64,000 nucleotides of DNA from Sulfuritalea sp. (GTDB lineage Bacteria > Pseudomonadota > Gammaproteobacteria > Burkholderiales > Rhodocyclaceae): the NCBI GenBank assembly GCA_016712985.1, contig JADJQA010000012.1:1-64000 (forward strand), given 5' to 3'. A program made the position numbers and the translations under genes. Below the pieces are notes generated by a model. That model worked only from the letters and a program-made list of their open reading frames with translations. It did not search any database and was not told where the DNA came from. Positions 17,381-26,057 of this stretch are shown here, piece after piece. Each line of letters begins with the position of its first letter. Position 1 is the first letter of the stretch.

Positions 17381-17916
17381 TAAAGAAGTACCCCAATCGC
17401 CGTTTGTATGACACGCGCACCAGCACCTACATCACGCTGGCCGACGTCAAACAATTGGTGCTGGCGTTCGAGAGCTTCCAGGTGGTGGACGCCAAGTCCG
17501 GCGAAGACCTTACGCGTGCCATCCTGTTGCAGGTGATCCTCGAAGAGGAAGCCGGCGGCGCGCCGATGTTCTCCGCCGACCTGCTGGCCAACATGATCCG
17601 TTTTTATGGCAATGCCATGCAGGGCATGATGGGTCGCTATGTCGAGAACACCATCAAGTCCTTCACCGAGGCGCAGGCCAGGCTCAAGGAGCAGACCAAG
17701 GCGATGCTGTATGGCGAAAGCGCGCCGGACAGCCATGAACTCTGGGCGCAGTTCCTCAAGTTCCAGGGGCCGGTGCTGCAACAGATGATGGGCAGCTACG
17801 TCGAACAAAGCCGGAAGATGTTCCAGCAGATGCAGGAAAACCTGCAACAGCAGAGTCGCAAGATGTTCCCGGGAATATATGGCAAGCCGGAAGAGCAAGG
17901 CGAGAAGCAGCAGTAA
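17359..17916 (+). CDS. phaR: Polyhydroxyalkanoate synthesis repressor PhaR
   Basis: PhaR binds both PHA granules and the promoters of phasin genes, releasing repression when polymer accumulates. The 185-residue protein starts with the family DNA-binding domain (LIKKYPNRRLYDTRTSTYIT, about 7-26), followed by a Met/Gln-rich helical region. A strong ribosome site AGGAGGGAGG precedes the ATG, and the start lies within the extended 3' end of phaB. A dispersed repeat follows the stop. Confidence 0.95.
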   Translation: MAEQSRLIKKYPNRRLYDTRTSTYITLADVKQLVLAFESFQVVDAKSGEDLTRAILLQVILEEEAGGAPMFSADLLANMIRFYGNAMQGMMGRYVENTIKSFTEAQARLKEQTKAMLYGESAPDSHELWAQFLKFQGPVLQQMMGSYVEQSRKMFQQMQENLQQQSRKMFPGIYGKPEEQGEKQQ

Positions 17917-17943
17917 CGCGCGTGCCAGCGAGAGACACCCGCT

Positions 17944-18069
17944 GATGATGAAACACGCGAAAGGCGAATTGAAGGCCCGCCCCTCCCATCCTCCCCTCGC
18001 GGGGAGGCTATTGATTGGCTCGCTGCGCTCGACAATCGCCGGTCGCTCCGAACGTGTCGTTTCACGTTA
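17944..18069 (+). repeat. Dispersed about 125-bp repeat, copy 1
   Basis: Begins GATGATGAAACACGCGAAAG, contains CGCCCCTCCCATCCTCCCC and a palindrome CCTCCCCTCGCGGGGAGG, and ends near TTTCACGTTA. Copies 2 and 3 lie in the opposite orientation at about 47366-47490 and 55809-55902. A diverged relative of its palindromic core appears inside cobT. Confidence 0.75.
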
Positions 18070-18076
18070 GGGTGTC

Positions 18077-19429
18077 GTGACGCGACGCGGAAGCAGAACG
18101 CCGACAGTCGGCTTCGTGTCGCTGGGCTGCCCCAAGGCCGCGTCCGACGCGGAACAGATCCTGACCCGGCTGCGCGCCGAGGGTTACGAAATCTCCGGCA
18201 GTCATGCCGGCGCCGACCTCGTGGTGGTCAACACCTGCGGCTTCATCGATGCCGCGGTCGAGGAATCGCTCGACGCAATTGCCGAGGCGCTCGCCGAGAA
18301 TGGCAAGGTCATCGTCACCGGCTGTCTCGGCGCCAAGAAGGATGCGGCGGGCAATGACGTGGTTCGCGTCGCGCACCCGAAAGTGTTGGCGGTCACCGGG
18401 CCGCATGCCTTGCAGGAAGTCATGGATGCCGTGCATCTGCATCTTCCCCCGCTGCATGACCCCTTCGTCGACCTGGTGCCGGCGCAGGGCATCCGCCTGA
18501 CGCCTGACCACTATGCCTATCTCAAGATATCCGAAGGCTGCAACCACCGTTGCAGCTTTTGCATCATTCCCTCGCTGCGCGGCGATCTGGTTTCGCGCCC
18601 GATCGGCGAGGTGCTGCGCGAGGCGGAAATTCTGGCGGATGCCGGGGTGCGCGAACTGCTGGTGATTTCGCAGGACACCAGCGCCTATGGCGTGGATGTG
18701 AAGTACCGGACCGGCTTCTGGGGCGGCAGGCCGGTGAAGACACGGCTTTACGAGTTGTGCGACGAACTCGGCAAGCTTGGGTTATGGGTGCGCCTGCACT
18801 ATGTCTATCCCTATCCCAGTGTCGATGACTTGATGCCGCTGATGGCAGAAGGCAAGATCCTGCCCTATCTCGATGTACCCTTTCAGCATGCCAGCCAGCG
18901 CATCCTCAAGCTGATGAAGCGGCCCGCCTCGGCGGAGAAGGTGCTCGACCGCATCGCCGCCTGGCGCAAGGCGGTACCCGAGCTGACCATCCGCAGCACC
19001 TTCATCACCGGCTTTCCCGGCGAGACCGAAGCGGAGTTCAACGAGCTGCTCGACTTCCTCGACGAGGCCCGGCTCGACCGCGTTGGCGCGTTTTCCTATT
19101 CGCCGGTGGATGGTGCCAGCGCCAACAAGCTGCCAGGCGCGCTGCCAGAGAGCGTTCGGGAAGAACGCAAGGCGCGCTTGCTGCGCCATCAGGAGGATAT
19201 TTCGACGCAGCGGCTCGAACGAAAGATAGGTCGTCGCATCACGGTGCTGGTCGACGACATCGATGAAGACGGCGCCGTCGCCCGCTCGGAAGGCGATGCA
19301 CCGGATATCGATGGCCTGGTCTACATCACCGATGGCCACGCCCTGGAGATCGGCGAGCTTGCCGAAGTCAGCGTCATCGACTGCGATGTGCATGATCTCT
19401 ACGCGACCCTCGCGGTTGCCACAGATTGA
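18077..19429 (+). CDS. rimO: Ribosomal protein S12 methylthiotransferase
   Basis: RimO is a radical-SAM enzyme that adds a methylthio group to Asp89 of ribosomal protein S12. The 450-residue protein shows the UPF0004 domain with its three Fe-S cysteines (LGCPKAASD, NTCGF, TGCLG). The radical-SAM motif CNHRCSFC follows with Cys155, Cys159 and Cys162, then a C-terminal TRAM domain. The start is GTG, 8 bases after repeat copy 1. The patatin-like gene follows after 6 bases. Confidence 0.95.
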   Translation: MTRRGSRTPTVGFVSLGCPKAASDAEQILTRLRAEGYEISGSHAGADLVVVNTCGFIDAAVEESLDAIAEALAENGKVIVTGCLGAKKDAAGNDVVRVAHPKVLAVTGPHALQEVMDAVHLHLPPLHDPFVDLVPAQGIRLTPDHYAYLKISEGCNHRCSFCIIPSLRGDLVSRPIGEVLREAEILADAGVRELLVISQDTSAYGVDVKYRTGFWGGRPVKTRLYELCDELGKLGLWVRLHYVYPYPSVDDLMPLMAEGKILPYLDVPFQHASQRILKLMKRPASAEKVLDRIAAWRKAVPELTIRSTFITGFPGETEAEFNELLDFLDEARLDRVGAFSYSPVDGASANKLPGALPESVREERKARLLRHQEDISTQRLERKIGRRITVLVDDIDEDGAVARSEGDAPDIDGLVYITDGHALEIGELAEVSVIDCDVHDLYATLAVATD

Positions 19430-19435
19430 CCCGTC

Positions 19436-20338
19436 GTGGCCGTCAAACCGAAGTTGGGTCTTGCCCTCGGCAGCGGTTCGGCGCGCGGCTGGGCGCATAT
19501 CGGCGTGATCCGCGCGCTGGCTGATGCGGGCCATGTGCCGGATATCGTTGCCGGCTGCTCGATCGGCGCCTTCGTCGGCGCCGCGTACGCCGACGGCGAT
19601 CTCGACAAGCTGGAACTGTGGGTCAGGGGATTGGCGTGGAAGGAAGTGCTGAGCCTGCTCGACGTCAGTTTCTCGGGTGGCCTGATCAAGGGCGAAAAGC
19701 TGTTCGGTTTCTTTCAGCGGCATTTTGTCGATCATGATTTTGCCAGCCTGGCGATGCCCTTTGCCTGTGTCGCCACCGACCTGGCAAGCGGCCGCGAGAT
19801 TTGGCTGCGCGAGGGTTCGGTAGCCAGCGCGGTGCGTGCGTCGATCGCGGTGCCCGGCCTGTTCACGCCGGTGGTGCGTGACGATCGCCTGCTGGTCGAT
19901 GGCGGCCTGGTCAACCCTGTCCCGGTTTCCCTGTGCCGGGCGATGGGCGCCGACATCGTGATCGCGGTGGATCTTGGCTCGGACCGGATGGGCGGCAGCT
20001 TGCATAAAAAGCTGGACCCTGCGGCGGCCGCGGAGCGTGTCGCCGACGATCGCGAGCCGGGCTGGGCGGCGCGCTTGCGCAAGAGCTTCAGCAGGCCGCG
20101 CCAGAACAACGGTGCGCTGCTGCCGTCTATGGCCGCCGTGCTGTCGACCAGCATCCACATCATGCAGATGCACATTGCCAGGAGCCGCCTGGCCGGCGAG
20201 CCGGCCGATGTATTGCTGGCGCCGCGTCTCGGGCACCTGGCGTTGATGGACTACCATCGCGGCATCGAAGCCATCGAGGAAGGGCGGGCCGCCGTGGTCC
20301 GCATGCTGCCGGTGATCGAGCACGCCCTGTCGGGATGA
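19436..20338 (+). CDS. Patatin-like phospholipase family protein
   Basis: A 300-residue protein with the patatin catalytic dyad: serine in GCSIG (about 40-44) and aspartate in VDGGLVNPVP (about 160). LALGSGSARGWAHIGVIRAL near the start is the oxyanion-hole glycine-rich loop. The family hydrolyses acyl esters of lipids; bacterial RssA-like members are mostly uncharacterised. It starts with GTG, 6 bases after rimO, and its TGA overlaps the ATG of the following oxidase, so the three genes probably share an mRNA. A link to PHA or lipid turnover is only suggested by position. Confidence 0.85.
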   Translation: MAVKPKLGLALGSGSARGWAHIGVIRALADAGHVPDIVAGCSIGAFVGAAYADGDLDKLELWVRGLAWKEVLSLLDVSFSGGLIKGEKLFGFFQRHFVDHDFASLAMPFACVATDLASGREIWLREGSVASAVRASIAVPGLFTPVVRDDRLLVDGGLVNPVPVSLCRAMGADIVIAVDLGSDRMGGSLHKKLDPAAAAERVADDREPGWAARLRKSFSRPRQNNGALLPSMAAVLSTSIHIMQMHIARSRLAGEPADVLLAPRLGHLALMDYHRGIEAIEEGRAAVVRMLPVIEHALSG

Positions 20339-21738
20339 ATCCGCTGATCGCCGAATTGCGTCGCCTGCTGGGCGAGCGCCATGTGCTCAGCGCGGCCGAA
20401 GACATGGCATCGTATTGCACCGATTGGCGCGGGCGCTATTCGGGCAGCGCGCTTTGCGTGGCGCTACCGGGCACCACCGCCGAGGTGGCGGCCGTGGTGC
20501 GCGCCTGCGTCGGCGCCGGCGTGGCAGGGGTGCCTATGGTGCCGCAGGGCGGCAACACCGGGCTGTGCGGCGGGGCGACGCCAGTGTGCGGTGAAGTGCT
20601 GGTCAGCTTGCGGCGCATGAACCGTATCCGCACCATCGACGCCGACAACAACTCGATCACCGTGGAAGCCGGCTGCACGCTGCAGGCGGTGCAGGAAGCC
20701 GCGGCGACCGCCGACCGCCTGTTCCCGCTGTCGCTGGCGGCGGAGGGCAGCGCCACGCTGGGCGGCAACCTGTCCACCAATGCCGGCGGGGTACAGGTGC
20801 TGCGCTACGGCAATGCCCGCGACTTGACACTGGGACTCGAGGTGGTGCTCGCCGACGGGCGCATCTGGGACGGTCTGCGCGCCCTGCGCAAGGACAATAC
20901 CGGCTATGACCTCAAGCACCTGTTCATCGGCGCGGAAGGCACGCTGGGGCTGATTACCGCGGCGACCCTGAAGCTGTTTCCGCTGCCGCGGACACATGCC
21001 ACGGCCTGGGTTGCGGTGCCCGGTCCGGCCGCGGCGGTGCGATTGCTCGGACGCTTGCGCGATGCGGCGGGCGACAACGTGACGGCTTTCGAAATCGTCG
21101 GCCGCGCGGCGCTTGACCTGGTGCTCAGGCACATTCCAGGCGCGCGCGATCCGCTCGCCGGCAAGCCGGCGTGGCAGGTGCTGATCGAACTCAGCGGCGC
21201 CCGCGGCGAACTGGCAGCAGTCCTGGAGCAGGTTCTGCAACAGGCCACCGGAGACGGTCTGGTCGCTGATGCGGTGGTGGCCGCGAGCGAAGCGCAGACC
21301 AAAGCGCTGTGGGCGCTGCGCGAAAACGTATCGGAGGCGCAGAAGATCGAGGGGGTGTCGATCAAGCATGACATTGCGGTGCCGGTATCGTGCATTGCCG
21401 AGTTCATCGCGCGCGCCGACGCCGCCCTGCTTGCCGCGTTTCCGGAGGTGCGCATTGTCTGCTTCGGCCACATCGGCGACGGCAACCTGCATTACAACCA
21501 GTCGCGGCCGAATACTCAATCGAATGCTGAATTCATCGCGCGAACCGGCGCCGTCAATCGACTCGTGCATGATCTGGTGCATCAACTCGGTGGTTCGATT
21601 TCGGCCGAGCACGGGCTGGGGCAGTTGAAGCGGGAGGAAGTGCTGCGCTACAAGAGCGCGACCGAGATGGATCTGATGCGCGCGGTCAAGCAGGCCCTCG
21701 ACCCGCGCGGCTTGATGAATCCGGGCAAGCTGCTGTAG
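20335..21738 (+). CDS. FAD-linked oxidase (D-2-hydroxyacid dehydrogenase type)
   Basis: A 467-residue flavoprotein of the FAD_binding_4/FAD-oxidase_C class (GlcD, D-2-hydroxyglutarate dehydrogenase, D-lactate dehydrogenase). Flavin-binding sequence MVPQGGNTGLCGGATP lies near 63-78, the pyrophosphate loop ATLGGNLSTNAGG near 140, and the C-terminal metal-binding HIGDGNLHYN near 380, with EHGLGQLK near 420. It oxidises D-2-hydroxyacids and passes electrons to a quinone or flavoprotein; the substrate is not resolved. ATGA overlap with the patatin gene. A tRNA pair follows. Confidence 0.9.
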   Translation: MNPLIAELRRLLGERHVLSAAEDMASYCTDWRGRYSGSALCVALPGTTAEVAAVVRACVGAGVAGVPMVPQGGNTGLCGGATPVCGEVLVSLRRMNRIRTIDADNNSITVEAGCTLQAVQEAAATADRLFPLSLAAEGSATLGGNLSTNAGGVQVLRYGNARDLTLGLEVVLADGRIWDGLRALRKDNTGYDLKHLFIGAEGTLGLITAATLKLFPLPRTHATAWVAVPGPAAAVRLLGRLRDAAGDNVTAFEIVGRAALDLVLRHIPGARDPLAGKPAWQVLIELSGARGELAAVLEQVLQQATGDGLVADAVVAASEAQTKALWALRENVSEAQKIEGVSIKHDIAVPVSCIAEFIARADAALLAAFPEVRIVCFGHIGDGNLHYNQSRPNTQSNAEFIARTGAVNRLVHDLVHQLGGSISAEHGLGQLKREEVLRYKSATEMDLMRAVKQALDPRGLMNPGKLL

Positions 21739-21759
21739 AGAAATAACCGCGGCCGGGGC

Positions 21760-21788
21760 TTTACACCCAGACCCCGCCTACCTATAAT
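21760..21788 (+). promoter_or_regulatory. tRNA-Ala/tRNA-Glu promoter
   Basis: TTTACA (21760-21765) and a perfect TATAAT (21783-21788) are 17 bases apart, followed by a GC-rich discriminator GCGCGATCTC and the tRNA-Ala 14 bases further on. This is a typical strong stable-RNA promoter. Confidence 0.8.
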
Positions 21789-21802
21789 GCGCGATCTCTT
21801 GT

Positions 21803-21878
<76 letters not shown>

Positions 21879-21884
21879 AGTATT

Positions 21885-21960
21885 GACCCTATCGTCTAGA
21901 GGCCTAGGACAATACCCTTTCACGGTATGAACCCGGGTTCGAATCCCGGTGGGGTCGCCA
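21885..21960 (+). tRNA. tRNA-Glu (TTC)
   Basis: 76 nt with encoded CCA. It starts GACCCTATCGTCTAGAGGCC, a standard tRNA-Glu D arm; the anticodon loop is CTTTCAC (anticodon TTC) and the T arm GGGTTCGAATCCC. It lies 6 bases after tRNA-Ala in the same transcript. Confidence 0.95.
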
Positions 21961-21968
21961 GCTTCAAA

Positions 21969-22003
21969 CAAAACGGGTGCCGGATTTCGCGCACCCGTTT
22001 TTG
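21969..22003 (+). terminator. Rho-independent terminator of the tRNA pair
   Basis: The stem AAACGGGTGC/GCACCCGTTT (21971-21980 with 21991-22000) is followed by TTTG, directly after tRNA-Glu. Confidence 0.85.
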
Positions 22004-22353
22004 TTATCTCTCCGTGCCTCGCCGGGACGATATCCCCTGGCGGCGTTCCATTTTCTGGATATCGGTGCAGTGGTGCCGGCATGTTCCGGCCATGGTCAAG
22101 CCGCATCGACCATTCCCGCTGCCGCGCTGTCGTGCGGTTGAACTGCTGCCTCGCGGCTGGGCCTCCTGCAAGCCGGGGGCCGGCAGTGGCGGAGTTCATG
22201 GCAGCCGCTTCGTCGCGGATCGTGAAACCGGTTCGCAGGTCCAACTCCAGTCCGACAGGCTGCTAGACTTCGCGGCAAGTCGAGCAATAGCCATGTCCTG
22301 GCGCGCCAGTCGGCGACCCTCCGGCCTGAACGTTCATCCATTCGAGAATCAGC
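22004..22353. other. Intergenic region without a recognised gene
   Basis: Between the tRNA terminator and the acyl-CoA dehydrogenase. Open frames exist on both strands but have no recognisable motifs and lack ribosome sites. The last 60 bases must hold the promoter of the dehydrogenase; no clear box was found. Confidence 0.4.
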
Positions 22354-23514
22354 ATGCAAAAGGAAAGTCAGTCGTATCAGGACATCCGCGATGCCGTGCG
22401 CGATCTGTGCGCACAGTTTCCCGCCGAGTACTTCCGCAACGTCGATGCGGAACGCGGCTACCCGGAAGCCTTCGTCGAGGCCCTGACCCGCGCCGGCTGG
22501 CTGGCGGCGCTGATCCCGCAGGAATATGGCGGTTCCGGCCTCGGCCTGGCCGAGGCTTCGGTGATCATGGAGGAAATCAATCGCTGCGGCGGCAACTCCG
22601 GCGCCTGCCACGGCCAGATGTACAACATGGGCACCCTGCTGCGCCACGGCTCGGCAGCGCAGAAGCAGCAGTACCTGCCGCAGATTGCGGCCGGCGCACT
22701 GCGGTTGCAGTCGATGGCGGTCACCGAGCCGAGTACCGGCACCGACACGACGAAGATCAAGACCAGCGCCGTCAGACAGGGCGACCGCTACCTGGTCAAT
22801 GGTCAGAAAGTCTGGATCTCGCGCATCCAGCATTCCGACCTGATGATCCTGCTGGCGCGCACCACGCCGCTGGCCGAGGTCAAGAAGAAATCCGAAGGCA
22901 TGTCGATTTTCCTCGTCGATCTGCGCCAGTCGATCGGCAAGGGATTGACGGTTCGCCCGATTCCCAACATGGTGAATCATGAAACCAACGAACTGTTTTT
23001 CGACAACATGGAAATCCCGGCGGAGAACCTGATCGGCGAGGAAGGGAAGGGCTTCAAGTACATCCTCGACGGGCTGAATGCCGAACGTGCGCTGATCGCC
23101 GCCGAGTGCATCGGCGACGGCTACTGGTTCATCGACAAGGCCAGCGCCTACGTCAGGGAGCGCGTGGTGTTCGGCCGCCCCATCGGCCAGAACCAGGGCG
23201 TGCAGTTCCCGATTGCCGAGGCATACATCGAGCTCGAAGCGGCCAACCTGATGCGCTTTGAGGCCTGCCGTCTGTTCGATGCCGGCCAGCCCTGCGGGGC
23301 GCAAGCCAACATGGCCAAGTACCTGGCCGCCAGGGCCTCTTGGGAGGCCGCCAACGCCTGCCTCCAGTCCCATGGCGGCTTCGGCTTCGCCTGCGAATAC
23401 GACGTCGAGCGCAAGTTCCGCGAGACGCGGCTCTACCAGGTGGCGCCGATTTCCACCAACCTGATCCTGGCGCACGTGGCCGAGCATGTGCTTGGGCTGC
23501 CACGCTCCTTCTAG
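22354..23514 (+). CDS. Acyl-CoA dehydrogenase
   Basis: A 386-residue FAD enzyme that introduces a trans-2 double bond into an acyl-CoA. Signature sequences are MAVTEPSTGTDT (about 120-131), NGQKVWISRIQHSD (about 149) and the C-terminal LQSHGGFGFACEYDVER (about 340-356), which in this family includes or neighbours the catalytic and FAD-contacting residues. A CoA-transferase, a CoA-ester lyase and a methyltransferase follow on the same strand, so it is probably part of a small carboxylic-acid catabolic unit. The natural acyl chain cannot be inferred. Confidence 0.9.
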   Translation: MQKESQSYQDIRDAVRDLCAQFPAEYFRNVDAERGYPEAFVEALTRAGWLAALIPQEYGGSGLGLAEASVIMEEINRCGGNSGACHGQMYNMGTLLRHGSAAQKQQYLPQIAAGALRLQSMAVTEPSTGTDTTKIKTSAVRQGDRYLVNGQKVWISRIQHSDLMILLARTTPLAEVKKKSEGMSIFLVDLRQSIGKGLTVRPIPNMVNHETNELFFDNMEIPAENLIGEEGKGFKYILDGLNAERALIAAECIGDGYWFIDKASAYVRERVVFGRPIGQNQGVQFPIAEAYIELEAANLMRFEACRLFDAGQPCGAQANMAKYLAARASWEAANACLQSHGGFGFACEYDVERKFRETRLYQVAPISTNLILAHVAEHVLGLPRSF

Positions 23515-23562
23515 CGCGCGACATGAAAACGCTTCGCGAAACATTTCTGCTGCCTGACGTCA

Positions 23563-23660
23563 TCATTCCGGCGCACACCGGAATCCAGTGGGACGCCGCT
23601 CTGGACACCGGCCCCGGCCCCGGATCGGGGTCCGGGGTGACCTTCCTTCGCCGGTGTGAC
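23563..23660. repeat. REP-like palindromic repeats
   Basis: Two palindromes, ATTCCGGCGCACACCGGAAT and one around CCCCGGATCGGGGTCCGGGG, in the gap between the dehydrogenase and CoA-transferase genes. It is the inverted counterpart of the element at 13811-13868. Confidence 0.65.
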
Positions 23661-23712
23661 GGCTTTCTTGATTCGCGGTGGAGGCAAGCGCCATGACGGG
23701 AGGGAGCCAAGG

Positions 23713-24903
23713 ATGACTGCGGCAAGTCGTCCGCTTGACGGCATCACCGTGCTCTCGCTGGAGCACGCGATTGCCGCGCCGTTCTGCACGCGCCAGTTGG
23801 CGGACCTCGGCGCCCGCGTGATCAAGATCGAGCGTCCGGGCACCGGCGACTTCGCCCGCGGCTATGACGGACGGGTCAAGGGTCTTTCCTCGCACTTCGT
23901 ATGGACCAATCGTTCCAAGGAGAGCCTGACGCTCGATGTCAAGCACGCGGAGGCGCCGACGGTGCTCGTCCGCCTGCTGCGGCAGGCCGACATCCTGGTG
24001 CAGAATCTCGCGCCCGGCGCGGCGGCGCGCCTCGGGCTGTCCTTCGAGGTCCTGCATGAAGAGTACCCGCGCCTGATCGTCTGCGACATTTCTGGCTATG
24101 GCGATTCCGGCCCATACCGCGACAAGAAGGCCTACGACCTGCTGATCCAGAGCGAATCCGGCTTTCTGTCCGTGACCGGCACGCGCGACGAGCCCTCCAA
24201 GGCCGGCTGCTCGATTGCCGACATCTCGGCCGGCATGTATGCCTACAGCAATATCCTCGCCGCCCTGATCCAGCGTGGCAAGACCGGCGCTGGCTCGCGC
24301 GTCGAAGTCTCGATGCTCGAGACCATGGCCGAGTGGATGGGCTATCCGCTGTATTACGCCTTCGACGACGCGTCGCCACCGCCGCGCTCCGGCGCCGCCC
24401 ACGCCACGATCTACCCCTACGGGCCATTCGCCGCCGGCGATGGCAAGGTGGTGATGCTCGGCTTGCAGAACGAGCGCGAATGGGCGACCTTCTGCGAGAA
24501 GGTCCTGCTTCGGGCGGAACTCGCGAGCGATCCGCGCTATGCCTCGAATTCGCGGCGCACCGCGGCGCGCGAAGAGATCCGGGCGCTGGTCGAGCAGGCT
24601 TTTGGCGGGCTCGACATCGAGCAGGTGACGGCTCGGCTCGATGCTGCAGGCATTGCCAATGCGCGCGTCAATGACATGCACGAGCTGTGGCTGCATCCGC
24701 AACTGCGCGCGCGCCGGCGCTGGGTCGAGGTCGGCAGCCCGGCCGGCCCGTTGGCGGCGCTGCTGCCGCCCGGACTGCCGAGCAACGTGCTGCCGCGGAT
24801 GGACGCGGTGCCGGCCCTCGGGCAGCACACGCGCAGCATCCTGGCCGAACTGGGCTATGCGCCGTGCGAGATCGCCCGCCTCGAAGCCACCCATGCGGTG
24901 TGA
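23713..24903 (+). CDS. CaiB/BaiF-family (class III) CoA-transferase
   Basis: A 396-residue class III CoA-transferase, moving CoA between carboxylic acids through an aspartyl-CoA intermediate. The N-terminus LDGITVLSLEHAIAAPFC and LGARVIKIERPGTGDFAR are family hallmarks. The catalytic Asp lies in the region of KKAYDLLIQSESGF (about 155-170). The start at 23713 follows a good AAGG ribosome site and matches the family N-terminus better than the in-frame ATG 57 bases upstream. Neighbours suggest it activates the substrate of the adjacent dehydrogenase. Confidence 0.88.
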   Translation: MTAASRPLDGITVLSLEHAIAAPFCTRQLADLGARVIKIERPGTGDFARGYDGRVKGLSSHFVWTNRSKESLTLDVKHAEAPTVLVRLLRQADILVQNLAPGAAARLGLSFEVLHEEYPRLIVCDISGYGDSGPYRDKKAYDLLIQSESGFLSVTGTRDEPSKAGCSIADISAGMYAYSNILAALIQRGKTGAGSRVEVSMLETMAEWMGYPLYYAFDDASPPPRSGAAHATIYPYGPFAAGDGKVVMLGLQNEREWATFCEKVLLRAELASDPRYASNSRRTAAREEIRALVEQAFGGLDIEQVTARLDAAGIANARVNDMHELWLHPQLRARRRWVEVGSPAGPLAALLPPGLPSNVLPRMDAVPALGQHTRSILAELGYAPCEIARLEATHAV

Positions 24904-24939
24904 ACCGGGAAGAGGCAATTGCAACCGCTTCGAACATAG

Positions 24940-25085
24940 AGAACATAGAGAACACAGAGGCACAGAGGCACAGAGGGCACAGAGGGCACAGAGGGCACAG
25001 AGAAAAATCGTTGATTTATCCGATAGGTGCGTCCTCAATGCGATTCAACTCTCTGTGCTCTCGGCGGCAAATGAGGTTTCTGTTG
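24940..25085. repeat. CACAGAG tandem repeat with inverted partner
   Basis: Seven or so tandem 9-10-bp units of CACAGAGG(G) at about 24952-25006, followed after 40 bases by CTCTGTGCTCTCGGCGG, which can pair back with them. It is similar to the repeat at 11115-11212. It is too short and regular to be a CRISPR array. Confidence 0.6.
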
Positions 25086-25095
25086 AAAGCAGTCG

Positions 25096-25227
25096 ATGAC
25101 TAATGAATCCTCTGGCCAGGCCCCGGCCCGCTTTGCCGCCGAGCTGCGCAGCGTGATTGCGCTGTTCTGGGCCATGGAGACTGTTCCCCAAGTCGGAGAT
25201 ATCCTTCCTTTCCCGCAGCAAAACTGA
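25096..25227 (+). CDS. Small hypothetical ORF (43 aa)
   Basis: An ATG-started frame MTNESSGQAPARF that ends QVGDILPFPQQN, 15 bases before the CoA-ester lyase. The amino acid content (FAAELRSVIALFWAME) looks protein-like. I do not recognise the family. It could be a genuine small gene or a gene reduced by an internal deletion, as seen for phaB and the AI-2E transporter nearby. The gap between CoA-transferase and lyase genes often holds a MaoC-type hydratase in other genomes, which is one possible origin. Confidence 0.3.
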   Translation: MTNESSGQAPARFAAELRSVIALFWAMETVPQVGDILPFPQQN

Positions 25228-25242
25228 CCAAGTGAGACCGTC

Positions 25243-26055
25243 ATGAACAATGCAAATTCCCTGCTCTTCGTGCCCGGCAGCCGTCCCGAGCGCTTCGCCA
25301 AGGCGCTCCAGGCCGGCGCCGATGTCGTGGTCATCGACCTCGAAGACGCGGTGGGCCCCGCCGACAAGGACAGTGCGCGCGCCGCGCTGGCGGCCTGGCT
25401 CGATCCCGCGCATCCGGTGATGGTGCGCATCAATTCCGCCGAGACGCCATGGTTCGCGGCCGACCTGGCGCTGCTCGCGCATGCCGGCATCGCCGCGGTG
25501 GTGCTGCCCAAGGCCGAGCGACCCGAGGATGTGGCGGCGGCGAGCCAGGCAGGGCAGGGCCTGGCGGTACTGCCGCTGGTCGAATCCGCGCGCGGCTTTG
25601 CGCAACGCCATGTGCTGGCCCGCAGCGCCAATGTCGAGCGGCTGATTTTCGGCACCATCGATTTCCAGGCCGACATGAACATGCGCTGCAGCGAAGACGA
25701 ACTGCTGCCGTTTCGCACCGCGCTGGTTCTGGCGTCGCGGCTTGCCGGCATTGCCCCGCCGATCGATGGCGTGTGTACCGCGATCGAGGATGCCGATCTG
25801 CTCGACAAGGAATCGCGGCGCGCGCGCCGCCTGGGCTTTGGCGGCAAGTTGTGCATTCATCCGAAACAGGTGGCGGTGGTCAACCGCGCCTTCACCCCGA
25901 GCGCCGAAGAAGTGGCCTGGGCGCAGCGTGTGATCGAGGCCGATGCGCGCGCGGGCGGCGCCGTGGTCGCGGTCGATGGCAAGATGGTGGACAAGCCGGT
26001 GGTGCTGCGCGCCGCGACGATCCTGCGCGAGGCCGCGGCGCGCCAGGCGGGATAG
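25243..26055 (+). CDS. HpcH/HpaI-CitE family CoA-ester lyase
   Basis: A 270-residue TIM-barrel protein of the citrate lyase beta / malyl-CoA lyase-like family. Typical motifs are SLLFVPGSRPERFAKAL (about 5-21), DVVVIDLEDAVGPADK (about 27-42, Mg2+-binding Glu/Asp), LVESARG near 113 and GKLCIHPKQV near 205. Such enzymes cleave or form C-C bonds in CoA-thioesters such as citramalyl- or methylmalyl-CoA. Position after an acyl-CoA dehydrogenase and CoA-transferase fits a lyase at the end of a dicarboxylic or branched acid degradation route. The exact substrate is unknown. Confidence 0.87.
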   Translation: MNNANSLLFVPGSRPERFAKALQAGADVVVIDLEDAVGPADKDSARAALAAWLDPAHPVMVRINSAETPWFAADLALLAHAGIAAVVLPKAERPEDVAAASQAGQGLAVLPLVESARGFAQRHVLARSANVERLIFGTIDFQADMNMRCSEDELLPFRTALVLASRLAGIAPPIDGVCTAIEDADLLDKESRRARRLGFGGKLCIHPKQVAVVNRAFTPSAEEVAWAQRVIEADARAGGAVVAVDGKMVDKPVVLRAATILREAAARQAG

Positions 26056-26057
26056 CC

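Noticed and set aside
21927..22982. Plus-strand frame overlapping the acyl-CoA dehydrogenase start
   Set aside because: Arg/Pro-rich translation in the wrong frame of the dehydrogenase, beginning inside tRNA-Glu.
24952..25006. Tandem CACAGAGG units as a possible CRISPR array
   Set aside because: Units are 9-10 bp with no unique spacers and no cas genes nearby; it is a simple tandem repeat.
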